From NCBI GenBank assembly GCA_964607915.1, contig CAZSMU010000030.1:1-32143 (forward strand): DNA of 32,143 bases, given 5' to 3'. A program made the position numbers and the translations under genes. Numbering within the stretch: position 1 is the first letter of the stretch; every line of letters begins with the position of its first letter. Under the pieces are notes generated by a model, which saw nothing but the letters and a program-made list of their open reading frames with translations, did not search any database and was not told the origin of the DNA. The stretch is from JADJPL01 sp964607915 (GTDB taxonomy: Bacteria; Bacteroidota; Bacteroidia; Chitinophagales; Saprospiraceae). Positions 1 through 8,240 of the stretch are shown piece by piece.

Positions 1-861
1 GGCCTCGCCCCCAAGCCTGCCCTTCAGCTTTCCCTGGCCCAGTGGTCGCTGCACAAAGCCCTGCAAGGCGGACAATTGAACCACCTCGATTTTCCGCTCA
101 AAGCAAAAGATTTCGGGTTCAACGCCGTCGAATACGTCAGCAGCTTCTTCGGGATGGGCCGCATGGCTGCCAAAGAGGCCGCCAAAAACACGGCCTACCT
201 CGGGGAACTCCTCCAGCGCAGCCGCGACGCCGGCGTCGTCAATCACCTGATTATGGTGGACGAGGAAGGCTTCCTGGCCCTACCCGACGACAATGAACGC
301 CTCCAGGCAGTAGGCAACCACAAAAAATGGATCGAAGCAGCCAAATTTTTAGGCTGCCGCACCGTGCGCGTCAACTTGCACGGCACAGGCGAGACAAACG
401 CCAAAAAAACAGCCTCTATTGATTCCCTATCGCGGCTCGGCGAGTTCGCCGCCCCCCTGGGGATAAATGTCGTAGTGGAAAACCATGGCAGCGACTCTTC
501 CAAAGGCGATTGGATGGCATCCGTCATGCAGCAGGTAAACCGGGAAAACGTCGGCACCCTGCCCGATTTCGGAAACTTCTGTATGTCTCATCCCTGGGGC
601 ACCACCCACGAGCCTTGTGCTGATGAGTACGACCGCTACAGAGGAGTAGAGGAAATGTTGCCTTTTGCCAAAGCGGTCAGCGCCAAGGCCTACGATTTTG
701 ACAGCAAAGGGGAACAACCCCTTATCAACTACAAAAAAATGCTGGGAATCGTAAAAAAATCTGGTTTTACAGGCTACATAGGCGTGGAATACGAAGGAAA
801 CCTGCAATCAGAAGAAGAGGGTATCCGCCTTACGAAAGCGCTCATTGAGCGGTACTGGTAA
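1..861 (+). CDS. Sugar phosphate isomerase/epimerase, 5' end outside window
   Basis: The reading frame is open from the first base and runs 286 codons to a TAA at 859-861, so the true start lies upstream of the window; the TTG at 76 is internal. The protein looks like a xylose-isomerase-like TIM barrel (AP endonuclease 2 superfamily). Visible family features are the start-proximal LSLAQWSLH strand, the VVVENHGSDSSKGDW metal-site strand, LPDFGNFC, the VSAKAYDFDSKGEQ segment and the terminal GVEYEGN strand; the acidic and histidine residues in these are the usual divalent-metal ligands. Bacteroidota carry many such paralogues, often secreted with a Tat or lipoprotein signal, but the N-terminus cannot be seen here. 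Its substrate cannot be assigned. It converges on folA with only 7 bp between stop codons. Confidence 0.85.
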   Translation, partial: GLAPKPALQLSLAQWSLHKALQGGQLNHLDFPLKAKDFGFNAVEYVSSFFGMGRMAAKEAAKNTAYLGELLQRSRDAGVVNHLIMVDEEGFLALPDDNERLQAVGNHKKWIEAAKFLGCRTVRVNLHGTGETNAKKTASIDSLSRLGEFAAPLGINVVVENHGSDSSKGDWMASVMQQVNRENVGTLPDFGNFCMSHPWGTTHEPCADEYDRYRGVEEMLPFAKAVSAKAYDFDSKGEQPLINYKKMLGIVKKSGFTGYIGVEYEGNLQSEEEGIRLTKALIERYW

Positions 862-868
862 ATACGGC

Positions 869-1363
869 TCACTCCTTTTTTTCATATATCTCTATGTCGC
901 ACGACAGCGCATTGCGATCGTCGGCGGGAAGATGGGTATGCGACACCCGCGTCCATTCCCCCCATTCAGGTTCTGGAAAGAAGGCATCTCCTTTGAGTTC
1001 GGTATGTACCCGGGTCAGGTAGAGCCTGTCCCAGTAGAGCATGCTATGGGCATACACTTGTGCTCCTCCGATGATGAACGCCTCTGTTTCGCCGTTTTCA
1101 AGGGCTGTTCCGAGTGCTTCCCCTATGGAATGGGCTACCAGGATGCCTTCCGCCAGGAAAAAAGGATTGCGCGTCACGACGATATTCGTGCGGCCCGGCA
1201 AAGCGCGGCCGATGGACAAGAACGTATTGCGCCCCATAATCACGTGGTGGCCGTTCGTCGTTTTTTTAAAAAACTTTAGGTCTGCCGGTAGGTACCAGGG
1301 GACTTGGTTATCCTCTCCTATCACCCAATTATCTGAAACGGCTGCAATCGCGGAAACGGTCAT
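869..1363 (-). CDS. folA: Dihydrofolate reductase
   Basis: This 164-residue protein has normal DHFR length. It catalyses NADPH-dependent reduction of dihydrofolate to tetrahydrofolate for thymidylate, purine and glycine metabolism in the cytoplasm. Diagnostic features are the N-terminal AIAAVSDNWVIG strand, VPWYLPADLKFFKKTT with the substrate-protonating acid (Asp28), the VIMGRNTFLSIGRALPGRTNIVVTRN cofactor segment, and EAFIIGGAQVYAHSM near the C-terminus with the GG of the NADPH site. It is the last gene of the run that begins at mreB, 5 bp downstream of the CapA-like gene, and is therefore probably co-transcribed with the cell-shape genes. No separate promoter was recognised. thyA, its usual partner, is not adjacent. 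Confidence 0.95.
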   Translation of the reverse strand: MTVSAIAAVSDNWVIGEDNQVPWYLPADLKFFKKTTNGHHVIMGRNTFLSIGRALPGRTNIVVTRNPFFLAEGILVAHSIGEALGTALENGETEAFIIGGAQVYAHSMLYWDRLYLTRVHTELKGDAFFPEPEWGEWTRVSHTHLPADDRNALSCDIEIYEKKE

Positions 1364-1368
1364 GGTAT

Positions 1369-2556
1369 TTATTTTTGAGGATCCGGGCTTTCGGCAGCAT
1401 CCACGCCGGAGGGCAGCACCGCCCTTTCTCTTCCTGCGTAGCGGCCAAGGCGCTTGCGCAATGCCGCGACCGACTGCCGGACATGCAGCCTCGTCGCTTC
1501 CGGTACGGGGAGCGGGAAAGGAGCTGCCCCTTCTTCCAGGGCGCGCGCCGGGATGACGTAATACTGGCTCTTCCCCATCGAATCCCGGTGGATGTATCGG
1601 AATACCGGAGTGTACGCGTGGTCGGCGATACGAGTCGTTTGGTCGGCGAGGCGCTTTTCAAGGGTAGCTTCAAAAACCAGTCCCATATCGGTGTGTGCCT
1701 GCTTTTGGGCAGAGATGAAGTTTCCCAGGGAAAAAGCGACCAGGCCCATAGTAGAATCCTGCCCCGGGCGTTTATATCTTATTTCTTTGACCGGTTGGAT
1801 GACATGTGGGTGGGCCCCCACGATCAAATCTGCACCCCACTCGAAGAGTTTTTTTGCCAGGTCCATTTGTTGCGAACTTTCTGCCAACTGATATTCATTA
1901 CCCCAATGCACGACCACGATGATAAAGTCAGGTTGCATTTTTCGGGCTATCAGCAGGTCTTCCTGCATGGTTTTCTCATCTATCAAGTTGACTATGGCGG
2001 GTTTGGGGGTCGGAATGCCGTTGGTTCCGTAGGTATAGTTGAGAAAAGCGAGTTTGAAGGAGTCTTTATAGACGACGAGCGGGTACAGGGCCTGACGGTT
2101 CAAGGTATCTACAAACGTGCCGGTTTGGTAAAAGCCATAGCGTTGCACCGTTTGAATGGTTTTGAGCAAGCCGTTCAGTCCGGAATCGTTGGAATGGTTA
2201 TTGGCGGTCACCAGCAGGTCAAAGCCGGCGAGGCGCAGGGCCTGGGCCAATTCGTCGGGACTTCGGAAAGTGGGGTACCCCGTGTAGGGGGGCTTGCCGG
2301 GCAGGGTCAGTTCCAGGTTTCCGACGGCCAGATCGGCTTCTTGTAGGAGTGGGGCGATGTATTGAAAGCAGGGAGTATAGTCAAAGCGCTTATCTTTTTC
2401 AAGGGTTGCTGCGGAAATTTGGGGGCCATGGCCCATGATATCCCCGGCAAAGAGGAGTTTGAGGCGCACGGTGCTGTCTGCGCTCTGTGCATAGAGCGCA
2501 AAGACGCCCGATACACAGGCGAAGGCCGAAAGGAGGAGTAGCTTTGGCAGGTGCAT
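1369..2556 (-). CDS. CapA/PgsA-family metallophosphoesterase-fold protein
   Basis: This 395-residue protein begins with a signal peptide (hydrophobic stretch at residues 5-20, cut probably near LYAQS) and is therefore exported. The rest matches the CapA (PGA_cap) family, which has a calcineurin-like phosphoesterase fold: LLFAGDIMGHG, AVGNLELTLPG, ANNHSNDSG, VVVHWGNEY, GAHPHVIQP and FSLGNFIS occur in order, giving the Asp, Asn and His metal ligands. Named relatives act in poly-gamma-glutamate capsule synthesis, but many Bacteroidota CapA proteins occur without pgsB/pgsC, as here, and their substrate is unknown. It lies 3 bp downstream of mrdA in the cell-wall elongation cluster, which suggests an envelope role. 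That role is inference from context. Confidence 0.85.
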   Translation of the reverse strand: MHLPKLLLLSAFACVSGVFALYAQSADSTVRLKLLFAGDIMGHGPQISAATLEKDKRFDYTPCFQYIAPLLQEADLAVGNLELTLPGKPPYTGYPTFRSPDELAQALRLAGFDLLVTANNHSNDSGLNGLLKTIQTVQRYGFYQTGTFVDTLNRQALYPLVVYKDSFKLAFLNYTYGTNGIPTPKPAIVNLIDEKTMQEDLLIARKMQPDFIIVVVHWGNEYQLAESSQQMDLAKKLFEWGADLIVGAHPHVIQPVKEIRYKRPGQDSTMGLVAFSLGNFISAQKQAHTDMGLVFEATLEKRLADQTTRIADHAYTPVFRYIHRDSMGKSQYYVIPARALEEGAAPFPLPVPEATRLHVRQSVAALRKRLGRYAGRERAVLPSGVDAAESPDPQK

Positions 2557-2559
2557 GAA

Positions 2560-4413
2560 TCAGGGTTTTTGCCCGATGAGGTCTGCCTCGAGCATGCGTT
2601 TTTCCAATAGCTTTCTGGGTTCGGTACGAATTTCGCCATTGAGGTACTTTTCGATCATCAAACCGGCGATGGGAGTGGCATAGGTGCCACCAAAGCCTGC
2701 ATTTTCGATATAGACCGCCATAGCTATTTTGGGATTTTCCATAGGTGCGAAGCAGAAAAAGATAGAGTGGTCTTCGCCTTGCGGGTTTTCCGCCGTACCC
2801 GTTTTTCCGCATACCTGGATTCCGGGGATGGTTGCATTACGGGCCGTACCTACATTTACCGCACCCGCCATCCCTTTGATAACCGGGTCGAAGTGAGCCG
2901 GGTCAATACCCGAGTATTTTTTTTCGCGGTACTTGCTCTCTACTGGCGTATTTTTGTTTTTGTAGCCCTGTACAAAATGGGGGGTGATGTACCAGCCTTT
3001 ATTAGCGATGATAGCGGCCGCGTTGGCCAACTGGATATTTGTAGCAAGTGCTTCCCCTTGTCCGATGCCCAGAGAGCGTATCCAGACCGAATTCCAACGG
3101 TCTTCTTTGTACCAGTTGTCAAAAAAGGTGGAAGCCGGAAAATTCCCCGCCTTTTCACCCGGAAAATCAACCCCCAGTTTTTGGCCCAATCCGAAACGCT
3201 GGAGATAGCCCCGCAGCGTATCCAGTCCCCGCTGGGGCTTATAGAACCCGTATTTATCTACTACGTCTCTGAAAACGGTTACGAAATACGCATTGCAGGA
3301 ATACTGGATAGCCGCAGCCACATTGGTACAGGTGGGGTGCCCGTGGCAACCCGTAAGGCGCTGGCCGCTGGAAAAATACGCCCCGTTGCAGGATATGGTG
3401 CGTTCCGGGTCCAGAACCCCCATCTGCATGGCAATCAGCGACAAGATAGGCTTGAAGAGCGAACCGGGCGGGTATTGCGCCATGATGGCACGGTTGAACA
3501 ACGGTTTATTTTTATCCGATTGGAGGAGTTGGTATGACTTTCCCCGGTTGTTATTTGTGATGGTCAACTCGTTTGGATCGTAGGTAGGGGTACTAATCAT
3601 AGCCAGGATACCCCCTGTAGCCGGATCAATCGCCACGACGGCCCCTCGCTTATTTTGCATCAACTGTTCCCCGTATTCCTGCAAACTGAGATCGATAGAG
3701 GTAGCCAGGTCGGCACCCGAAACGGAATGGTCATCCTGTTTTCCTTCTTTATAGGAGCCTACGACCCGCCCCAGATTATCTTTGAGGATAATCTGGAAGC
3801 CTTTTACGCCCCGCAAATCCGTTTCGTATGCGTATTCCAGGCCGCTGGCACCAATATAATCGCCGGGGGCATACAACTCGGGCTCGGCGTCCACCTCCTT
3901 CTGATTCACTTCGCGGATATATCCCAACAGGTGTGCGGCCACGGGTCGCGGATACTCCCGCGCATTGCGCAGTTGCACTTCGAAGCCCGGAAACCGATGG
4001 AGGTGTTCCTGAAAAGCCCCGAATGTTTTCACCGAAATTTTACTTAAAAACACGAAGGGGACCGATTTGGAAAAACGCCTGCTCGCCCAGTCTTTATCCA
4101 GAGTTTCCTCAAAGTACTTCCTCTCTATACCCAGAAGGCGGCAAAACAGCGCTGTGTCCATATCCCGAGACACCTGGTTGTAGGTTACCAGCAAGTCGTA
4201 CATGGGGTTGTTGTGTACCAAGAGTTCCCCATTGCGATCATAAATCATCCCTCGAGAAGGGTATTTCACATATTTTTCGATGGCCACCGCTTCTGCCTCC
4301 CGGCGGAAAGATTGATTCAGCAATTGCAGGTCCAAGGCTTTGAACGTCAAAACCAGTGCTGCCAGAATAAACAGCGCACGGATATAGAGCAAGCGGGCGC
4401 CTTTTTTTTCCAT
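2560..4413 (-). CDS. mrdA: Penicillin-binding protein 2 (elongasome transpeptidase)
   Basis: This 617-residue class B penicillin-binding protein cross-links peptidoglycan during lateral wall growth. It has one N-terminal membrane anchor (about residues 8-28), a PBP dimerisation region (about 50-210) with RGMIYDRNGELL, and a transpeptidase domain with all three catalytic motifs: SxxK as S318-LF-K321, SxN as S372-C-N374, and KTG at 537-539. Length is normal for PBP2. The gene follows mreD by 4 bp and precedes the CapA-like gene by 3 bp, so all are probably on one transcript. In many Bacteroidota rodA comes directly after mrdA; it does not here. The partner glycosyltransferase must be encoded elsewhere. 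Confidence 0.96.
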   Translation of the reverse strand: MEKKGARLLYIRALFILAALVLTFKALDLQLLNQSFRREAEAVAIEKYVKYPSRGMIYDRNGELLVHNNPMYDLLVTYNQVSRDMDTALFCRLLGIERKYFEETLDKDWASRRFSKSVPFVFLSKISVKTFGAFQEHLHRFPGFEVQLRNAREYPRPVAAHLLGYIREVNQKEVDAEPELYAPGDYIGASGLEYAYETDLRGVKGFQIILKDNLGRVVGSYKEGKQDDHSVSGADLATSIDLSLQEYGEQLMQNKRGAVVAIDPATGGILAMISTPTYDPNELTITNNNRGKSYQLLQSDKNKPLFNRAIMAQYPPGSLFKPILSLIAMQMGVLDPERTISCNGAYFSSGQRLTGCHGHPTCTNVAAAIQYSCNAYFVTVFRDVVDKYGFYKPQRGLDTLRGYLQRFGLGQKLGVDFPGEKAGNFPASTFFDNWYKEDRWNSVWIRSLGIGQGEALATNIQLANAAAIIANKGWYITPHFVQGYKNKNTPVESKYREKKYSGIDPAHFDPVIKGMAGAVNVGTARNATIPGIQVCGKTGTAENPQGEDHSIFFCFAPMENPKIAMAVYIENAGFGGTYATPIAGLMIEKYLNGEIRTEPRKLLEKRMLEADLIGQKP

Positions 4414-4417
4414 ATTC

Positions 4418-4942
4418 CTAGTCTAATGGATTGAATATCAAAGTTAATAAAAAAACAAAAAACAAAGAAACCACAAATCCCAGAACGGTTTTTACCAGAA
4501 TCTGCAAAAGGTAAACCGGGGTAAAAACCTGCATGGAAAAATAAAATATCAGGAACAATGCGAACGAAATCGACATGTAGCGCAAGAACCAGGCAATCTT
4601 GTAGCGCTGCAGCGTTAAGCCGTGGGTGACGGTATATCCTCCTTTGGGTTCAATACTGCGCAAAATACCCGGGCGTACGAACGCGAGAAAAACCGATGCA
4701 CTCGCGTGTACCCCCCAAGAATCATAGAACATATCCATGGTCAATCCAAGGGCAAAACCTATTAAAAGAAGGATTTCCCGGGAAGTTTGCACCGGTAGCA
4801 GCAGTAGGAACAAGGGATAGACTATGGGTTCTGCATGAAAAGACCCGATGGGGCCAAAAGGAATCTGTTTGAGCACCAGTACCTGCAGCAGCGTCAGAAA
4901 AACAACCCGCAGGCTATGTACCAATATCGGGTTGCTATTCAT
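4418..4942 (-). CDS. mreD: Rod shape-determining protein MreD
   Basis: This is a 174-residue, very hydrophobic integral membrane protein with about five predicted membrane segments, including VVFLTLLQVLVLKQIPFG near the N-terminus and VLGFVVSLFFVFLLTLIF near the C-terminus. MreD sequences are poorly conserved. The call rests on size, topology, the FALGLTMDMFYDSWGVHASASVFLAFVRPGIL stretch (typical of Bacteroidota MreD around the Asp/Gly-rich turn), and position between mreC and mrdA. MreD connects MreC and PBP2/RodA in the elongasome. Its start overlaps the 3' end of mreC by 8 bp, pointing to translational coupling. Confidence 0.9.
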   Translation of the reverse strand: MNSNPILVHSLRVVFLTLLQVLVLKQIPFGPIGSFHAEPIVYPLFLLLLPVQTSREILLLIGFALGLTMDMFYDSWGVHASASVFLAFVRPGILRSIEPKGGYTVTHGLTLQRYKIAWFLRYMSISFALFLIFYFSMQVFTPVYLLQILVKTVLGFVVSLFFVFLLTLIFNPLD

Positions 4943-5777
4943 TGGACCGTTCGCGTTCTAATTCTTCAAACTCTGACTGGAACAAATTCTGGACGACGTA
5001 CACCCTTCTGAGCCTGCCCATATCCACTTTCAGCTTCACTTTAATCTCATAATTGCTCTCTCCAGCAGGAACGACGCAGGATTCCACTCTGCCAATGAGG
5101 ATACCCCTCGGCAAAATCGAAGAGTACCCGCTCGTCTCGACGGTATCTCCCGGGTAAACCAGGTTGTGCTTGGGCACATCGCGCAGGAACATGTATCGGG
5201 AGTCGCTCCCCTGCCAGCCCAAAGATCCGAAATAGCCTTTACTGCGTATAGAGGCACTGACGTGTACTTGTTTGTGCAGCACCGACATAACCGATGCAAA
5301 ATGTTCCGTAACATGGCGTACCACGCCTACCACCCCATCGGTGGTAATCACGCCCATACCTTCCCGAACCCCATGCTTCCTGCCCCGGTTGATGGTCAGC
5401 ATATTTTTTTCACCCGAGATAGAATTATTGAATACTTCTGCGGCGATATACGCGTACATCGGCCTTAGACTGTTGGAATCTACCAGGGCGGTTGCCGTGT
5501 CCCTATCCGAGTGGTCGTAGTAATAGGAGCGCCAACTCTCCCCTTCCAGCTCCGCAATGCGTTCGTTGAGTTGCCCTACCTGCCGCCGAAGCCCGAAGTA
5601 TGCTGCTGCGTTTCCATATATCGACAATACCCGACCAGAGAGAAGATTGGCTGAACTGGCATATATACGACCCTGATTCTCGTTGAAACGGACGATTAGG
5701 TACATACAAATACCCTCCAGAAGCAAGAACAGGAAAAATCCGCCGAACTGCGCCAGAAAACGCTGCAATCCATACAT
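4935..5777 (-). CDS. mreC: Rod shape-determining protein MreC
   Basis: This 280-residue bitopic membrane protein has one N-terminal membrane helix (about residues 10-30), a short coiled coil (about 60-80, LNERIAELEGE) and two periplasmic beta-barrel subdomains typical of MreC. Recognisable segments are NNSISGEKNMLTINRG, GMGVITTDGVVGVV, FASVMSVLHKQVHVSASIRSKGYFGSLGW and YPGDTVETSGYSSILPRGILIG. MreC forms the scaffold that activates PBP2 and links it to MreB filaments. The gene starts 21 bp after mreB and overlaps mreD by 8 bp, consistent with a single operon. Confidence 0.95.
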   Translation of the reverse strand: MYGLQRFLAQFGGFFLFLLLEGICMYLIVRFNENQGRIYASSANLLSGRVLSIYGNAAAYFGLRRQVGQLNERIAELEGESWRSYYYDHSDRDTATALVDSNSLRPMYAYIAAEVFNNSISGEKNMLTINRGRKHGVREGMGVITTDGVVGVVRHVTEHFASVMSVLHKQVHVSASIRSKGYFGSLGWQGSDSRYMFLRDVPKHNLVYPGDTVETSGYSSILPRGILIGRVESCVVPAGESNYEIKVKLKVDMGRLRRVYVVQNLFQSEFEELERERSNE

Positions 5778-5798
5778 AGGATGAGGTATCTAAAGCCG

Positions 5799-6830
5799 CT
5801 AAACGCTTTTCCGGTCAATGAGGAAGGAGAACCGGTCTGTGTTTTTCAAAGCAATCCCGGTACCGCGCACTACTGCGCGCAATGGATCTTCCGCAACATG
5901 TACGTTCAACTTAGTTTTGGTGGCGAGGCGCTTGTCAAGGCCCCGCAACAACGCCCCACCTCCTGTCAGGTAAAGGCCGGTGCGGTAAATGTCCGACGCC
6001 AGTTCCGGAGGGGTCGCCTCCAATGCCTTGATTACCGCTTCTTCGATTTTAGCGACCGATTTATCCAGGGCATGCGCCATTTCGCGGTAGGAGACCTTGA
6101 TTTGTTTGGGTATCCCGGTCATGAGGTCACGGCCATTGACTGCGAAGTCTTCCGGTGGATTTTCCAGTTCGTGCAGAGCGGAGCCGACCTCAATTTTGAG
6201 CTGTTCCGCTGTGCGCTCTCCAATCAGGATATTGTGTTGCCGCTTCATATAGCTGACTACATCGCTCGTGAACTCATCGCCCGCGATGCGCAGCGATTGG
6301 TCGCAAACGATGCCAGAAAGGGCGATGACCGCGATTTCCGTGGTGCCACCGCCTATGTCAATGACCATATTACCTTCGGGCTCTTCCACGTCCAGGCCGA
6401 TGCCCAATGCTGCCGCCATGGGTTCGTGGATGAGATACGTCTCTTTGGAGTCCACATGATCTGCAGAATCGAATACGGCTCGCTTTTCCACTTCGGTAAT
6501 TCCGGAGGGGATACAGATGACCATTTTCATATGGGAAAAAAAGCGGCGCCGTGCCCCAATCATAGCGATTAAGCCCTCAATCATACTTTCGGCTGCCTGA
6601 AAATCAGCGATAACCCCGTCTTTTAGGGGGCGGATGGTCTTGATGTCCTCGTGTGTTTTTTCATGCATCATCATAGCCCGGCGCCCTACGGCTATCGTTT
6701 GGCCGGAGCGGCGGTCTATGGCTACAATAGAGGGTTCGTCCACCACGATTTTGCCATCTTGTATAATCAGCGTATTAGCTGTACCGAGGTCAATCGCCAG
6801 TTCTTGCCTGAAGAAGTTGAATAGTTTCAT
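5799..6830 (-). CDS. mreB: Actin-like cell-shape protein MreB
   Basis: This 343-residue protein has normal MreB length and belongs to the actin/Hsp70 ATPase superfamily. The phosphate-1 loop is LAIDLGTANTLI (about residues 11-22), phosphate-2 is VIDIGGGTTEIAVI, and the adenosine segment is LYLTGGGALLRGLD. The EPMAAALGIGLDV segment is also present. The N-terminal KLFNFF is amphipathic and could bind membrane. MreB filaments on the inner membrane guide the elongasome. It is the first gene of the operon and has a recognisable promoter box about 30 bp upstream of its ATG. Confidence 0.97.
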   Translation of the reverse strand: MKLFNFFRQELAIDLGTANTLIIQDGKIVVDEPSIVAIDRRSGQTIAVGRRAMMMHEKTHEDIKTIRPLKDGVIADFQAAESMIEGLIAMIGARRRFFSHMKMVICIPSGITEVEKRAVFDSADHVDSKETYLIHEPMAAALGIGLDVEEPEGNMVIDIGGGTTEIAVIALSGIVCDQSLRIAGDEFTSDVVSYMKRQHNILIGERTAEQLKIEVGSALHELENPPEDFAVNGRDLMTGIPKQIKVSYREMAHALDKSVAKIEEAVIKALEATPPELASDIYRTGLYLTGGGALLRGLDKRLATKTKLNVHVAEDPLRAVVRGTGIALKNTDRFSFLIDRKSV

Positions 6831-6858
6831 CCAGTATGTTGCATTTATAATATACTTA

Positions 6859-6866
6859 CAAAATTA
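6859..6866 (-). promoter_or_regulatory. Putative -7 promoter box for the mreB operon
   Basis: On the minus strand this reads TAATTTTG, an exact match to the Bacteroidota -7 consensus TAnnTTTG, ending about 28 bp before the mreB ATG. No convincing -33 TTTG was seen at the usual spacing. The assignment rests on the consensus match and position only. Confidence 0.5.
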
Positions 6867-6892
6867 GTTCCTTTTTCTGATATCTTTAGGAT

Positions 6893-6926
6893 AGACTTGC
6901 TTTGACAAGTCCAGGCTTGTGGACTA
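6893..6926. repeat. Degenerate fragment of the AGACTTGTTGC repeat family
   Basis: The segment reads AGACTTG-cttt-GACAAGTCC followed by another inverted GGACTTG-type pair, so several half-copies of the repeat tip are packed together. It reaches into the TAG stop codon of the M16 gene (6924-6926). It lacks the A5/T5 hairpin core of the complete copies. I read it as a remnant, with moderate confidence. Confidence 0.45.
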
Positions 6927-8198
6927 AGGCCCTACCAGGACCTCCCACATTTCATCCCTGCCTAAATAACGCTGTGCCAGCTCTCGTATTTCCTCCGGAG
7001 TGATTTCCTGTACGACGCGGATAGCGTCCTGAAAAAAAGACAGCGTCAGGCCATCCCCTGCCAGGGAGCGGACGAGGTCCATCGTGTTGAAAGGGCCGTC
7101 CATCTGGCTCAGCAGAGTACCCATCAAGTAATTCCGGGCTAATTCCAGCTCTTTTTTTCCGACCAGCTTGTTTTGAAGAACCTCTATTTCCGTAAAGATC
7201 TGTTTCACCGCATCTGCCGCCACTTCATTTCCCGTCTCGGTAGAAACGTAAAAGTACCCGTCAAAACGCATGGTCTCTATGGCAGAGTAGATATTGTACG
7301 TGTACCCTTTTTTTTCCCGTACGTTAGACATGAGGCGGGACCCAAAATATCCCCCCAGCAGTGTATTTACCACGAACATGCCCTGGTAGTCGGGATGACT
7401 GCGGGTAAACAACTTCCGTCCGATGCGGATGGCCGTCTGATGGGAATTCGCTTTTTTAAGGTACTCCTGCCGGGGGGAGTAGGCACTCGGCGGGATGCTT
7501 GCCGGTACGGCTTCTCCCGCCTGGATAGCCTGACCAAGCGAGGCATTGATTTGACGGATAGCGGCTTCATCTACCATTCCGGATGCAAAGACCTGGCAGT
7601 TAGCGGCATTGAACGCACGGGAAAAATGTGCATGCAGGTCTTGGGCCTGCAGGGCAGCATACATCTCTGGCGTGCTGTTATACCCGTATGGATGGTGCGG
7701 TCCAAAAATCATCTCCGTAATCTGCCGGTAGGCGACGACGTCGTTCTGGCTCAGGTCCACCAATAATTTCTGGCGGTTGCGCTCGATAAAATTTTCGAGT
7801 TCCGCTTCCGGATAAGCGGGTGCCTGTAGTACTTCCGAAAAGACTGGCAGCACCTCCCCCAGATATTTATTCAGCGCAACTATGGAAAGATTGGCCGTAT
7901 CCAGGTGGAAGGGGTTACTGAACTCGCTTCCGTAAAAATCGAAATGTTCTGCTATTTCTGCTGAGCTGTACCGTGCGGTCCCTTCGCGTATCTGGGATGC
8001 CGCTGCGCGCGCAACGAGCGGTTTGGTCTCGTAGGGGCGTCCGGCATTGAAAACCACCTCTACCCGCACTACTTCCTGGCTTCCAGAATGGACTATAAAA
8101 AGTGGCGCGCCATTGTCTAGCAAGACTTTTTCTATCGTCGGCTGGTCAATATACCGAATGGGAGATACGCGAGGCGCCCTGGCTCTGTTCAACATCAT
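6924..8198 (-). CDS. M16 peptidase-family protein, non-catalytic (R/Y) subunit
   Basis: This 424-residue protein matches the insulinase/mitochondrial-processing-peptidase family M16B across its length: two alpha/beta domains, with ESxxFG-type helices and GGYFGSRLMSNVREKKGYTYNIYS in the second domain. The zinc motif HxxEH expected near residues 62-70 is missing; the aligned stretch is LVARAAASQIREGTARYSS. The Arg294/Tyr301 pair, needed in the partner subunit of M16B heterodimers, is intact. It is therefore probably the substrate-binding half of a heterodimer. Usually the HxxEH subunit is encoded next door, but the neighbour here is the S1-domain gene, so its partner is not in this window. There is no signal peptide. 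The start has AAAGGA just upstream and two consecutive ATG codons. Confidence 0.85.
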   Translation of the reverse strand: MMLNRARAPRVSPIRYIDQPTIEKVLLDNGAPLFIVHSGSQEVVRVEVVFNAGRPYETKPLVARAAASQIREGTARYSSAEIAEHFDFYGSEFSNPFHLDTANLSIVALNKYLGEVLPVFSEVLQAPAYPEAELENFIERNRQKLLVDLSQNDVVAYRQITEMIFGPHHPYGYNSTPEMYAALQAQDLHAHFSRAFNAANCQVFASGMVDEAAIRQINASLGQAIQAGEAVPASIPPSAYSPRQEYLKKANSHQTAIRIGRKLFTRSHPDYQGMFVVNTLLGGYFGSRLMSNVREKKGYTYNIYSAIETMRFDGYFYVSTETGNEVAADAVKQIFTEIEVLQNKLVGKKELELARNYLMGTLLSQMDGPFNTMDLVRSLAGDGLTLSFFQDAIRVVQEITPEEIRELAQRYLGRDEMWEVLVGP

Positions 8199-8220
8199 TT
8201 CCTTTGAATTACCCCTGATT

Positions 8221-8240
8221 AGACTTGTTGCGGGTCAAGT
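8221..8240. repeat. Short fragment of the AGACTTGTTGC repeat family
   Basis: AGACTTGTTGCGGGTC here matches one tip of the repeat family exactly over the first 12 bases. It overlaps the TGA stop of the CvfB-like gene (8235-8237) and sits in the 36 bp gap before the M16 gene. No opposite arm or hairpin core is present, so it is a solitary half. Confidence 0.6.

Noticed and set aside
845..1279. Plus-strand frame overlapping the end of the isomerase gene and folA
   Set aside because: It is a shadow of folA on the other strand; the folA motifs are unambiguous.
1375..2346. Long open frame (323 codons) on the plus strand
   Set aside because: It lies antisense to the CapA-like gene, has no recognisable domain, and the minus-strand frame has clear motifs and a signal peptide.
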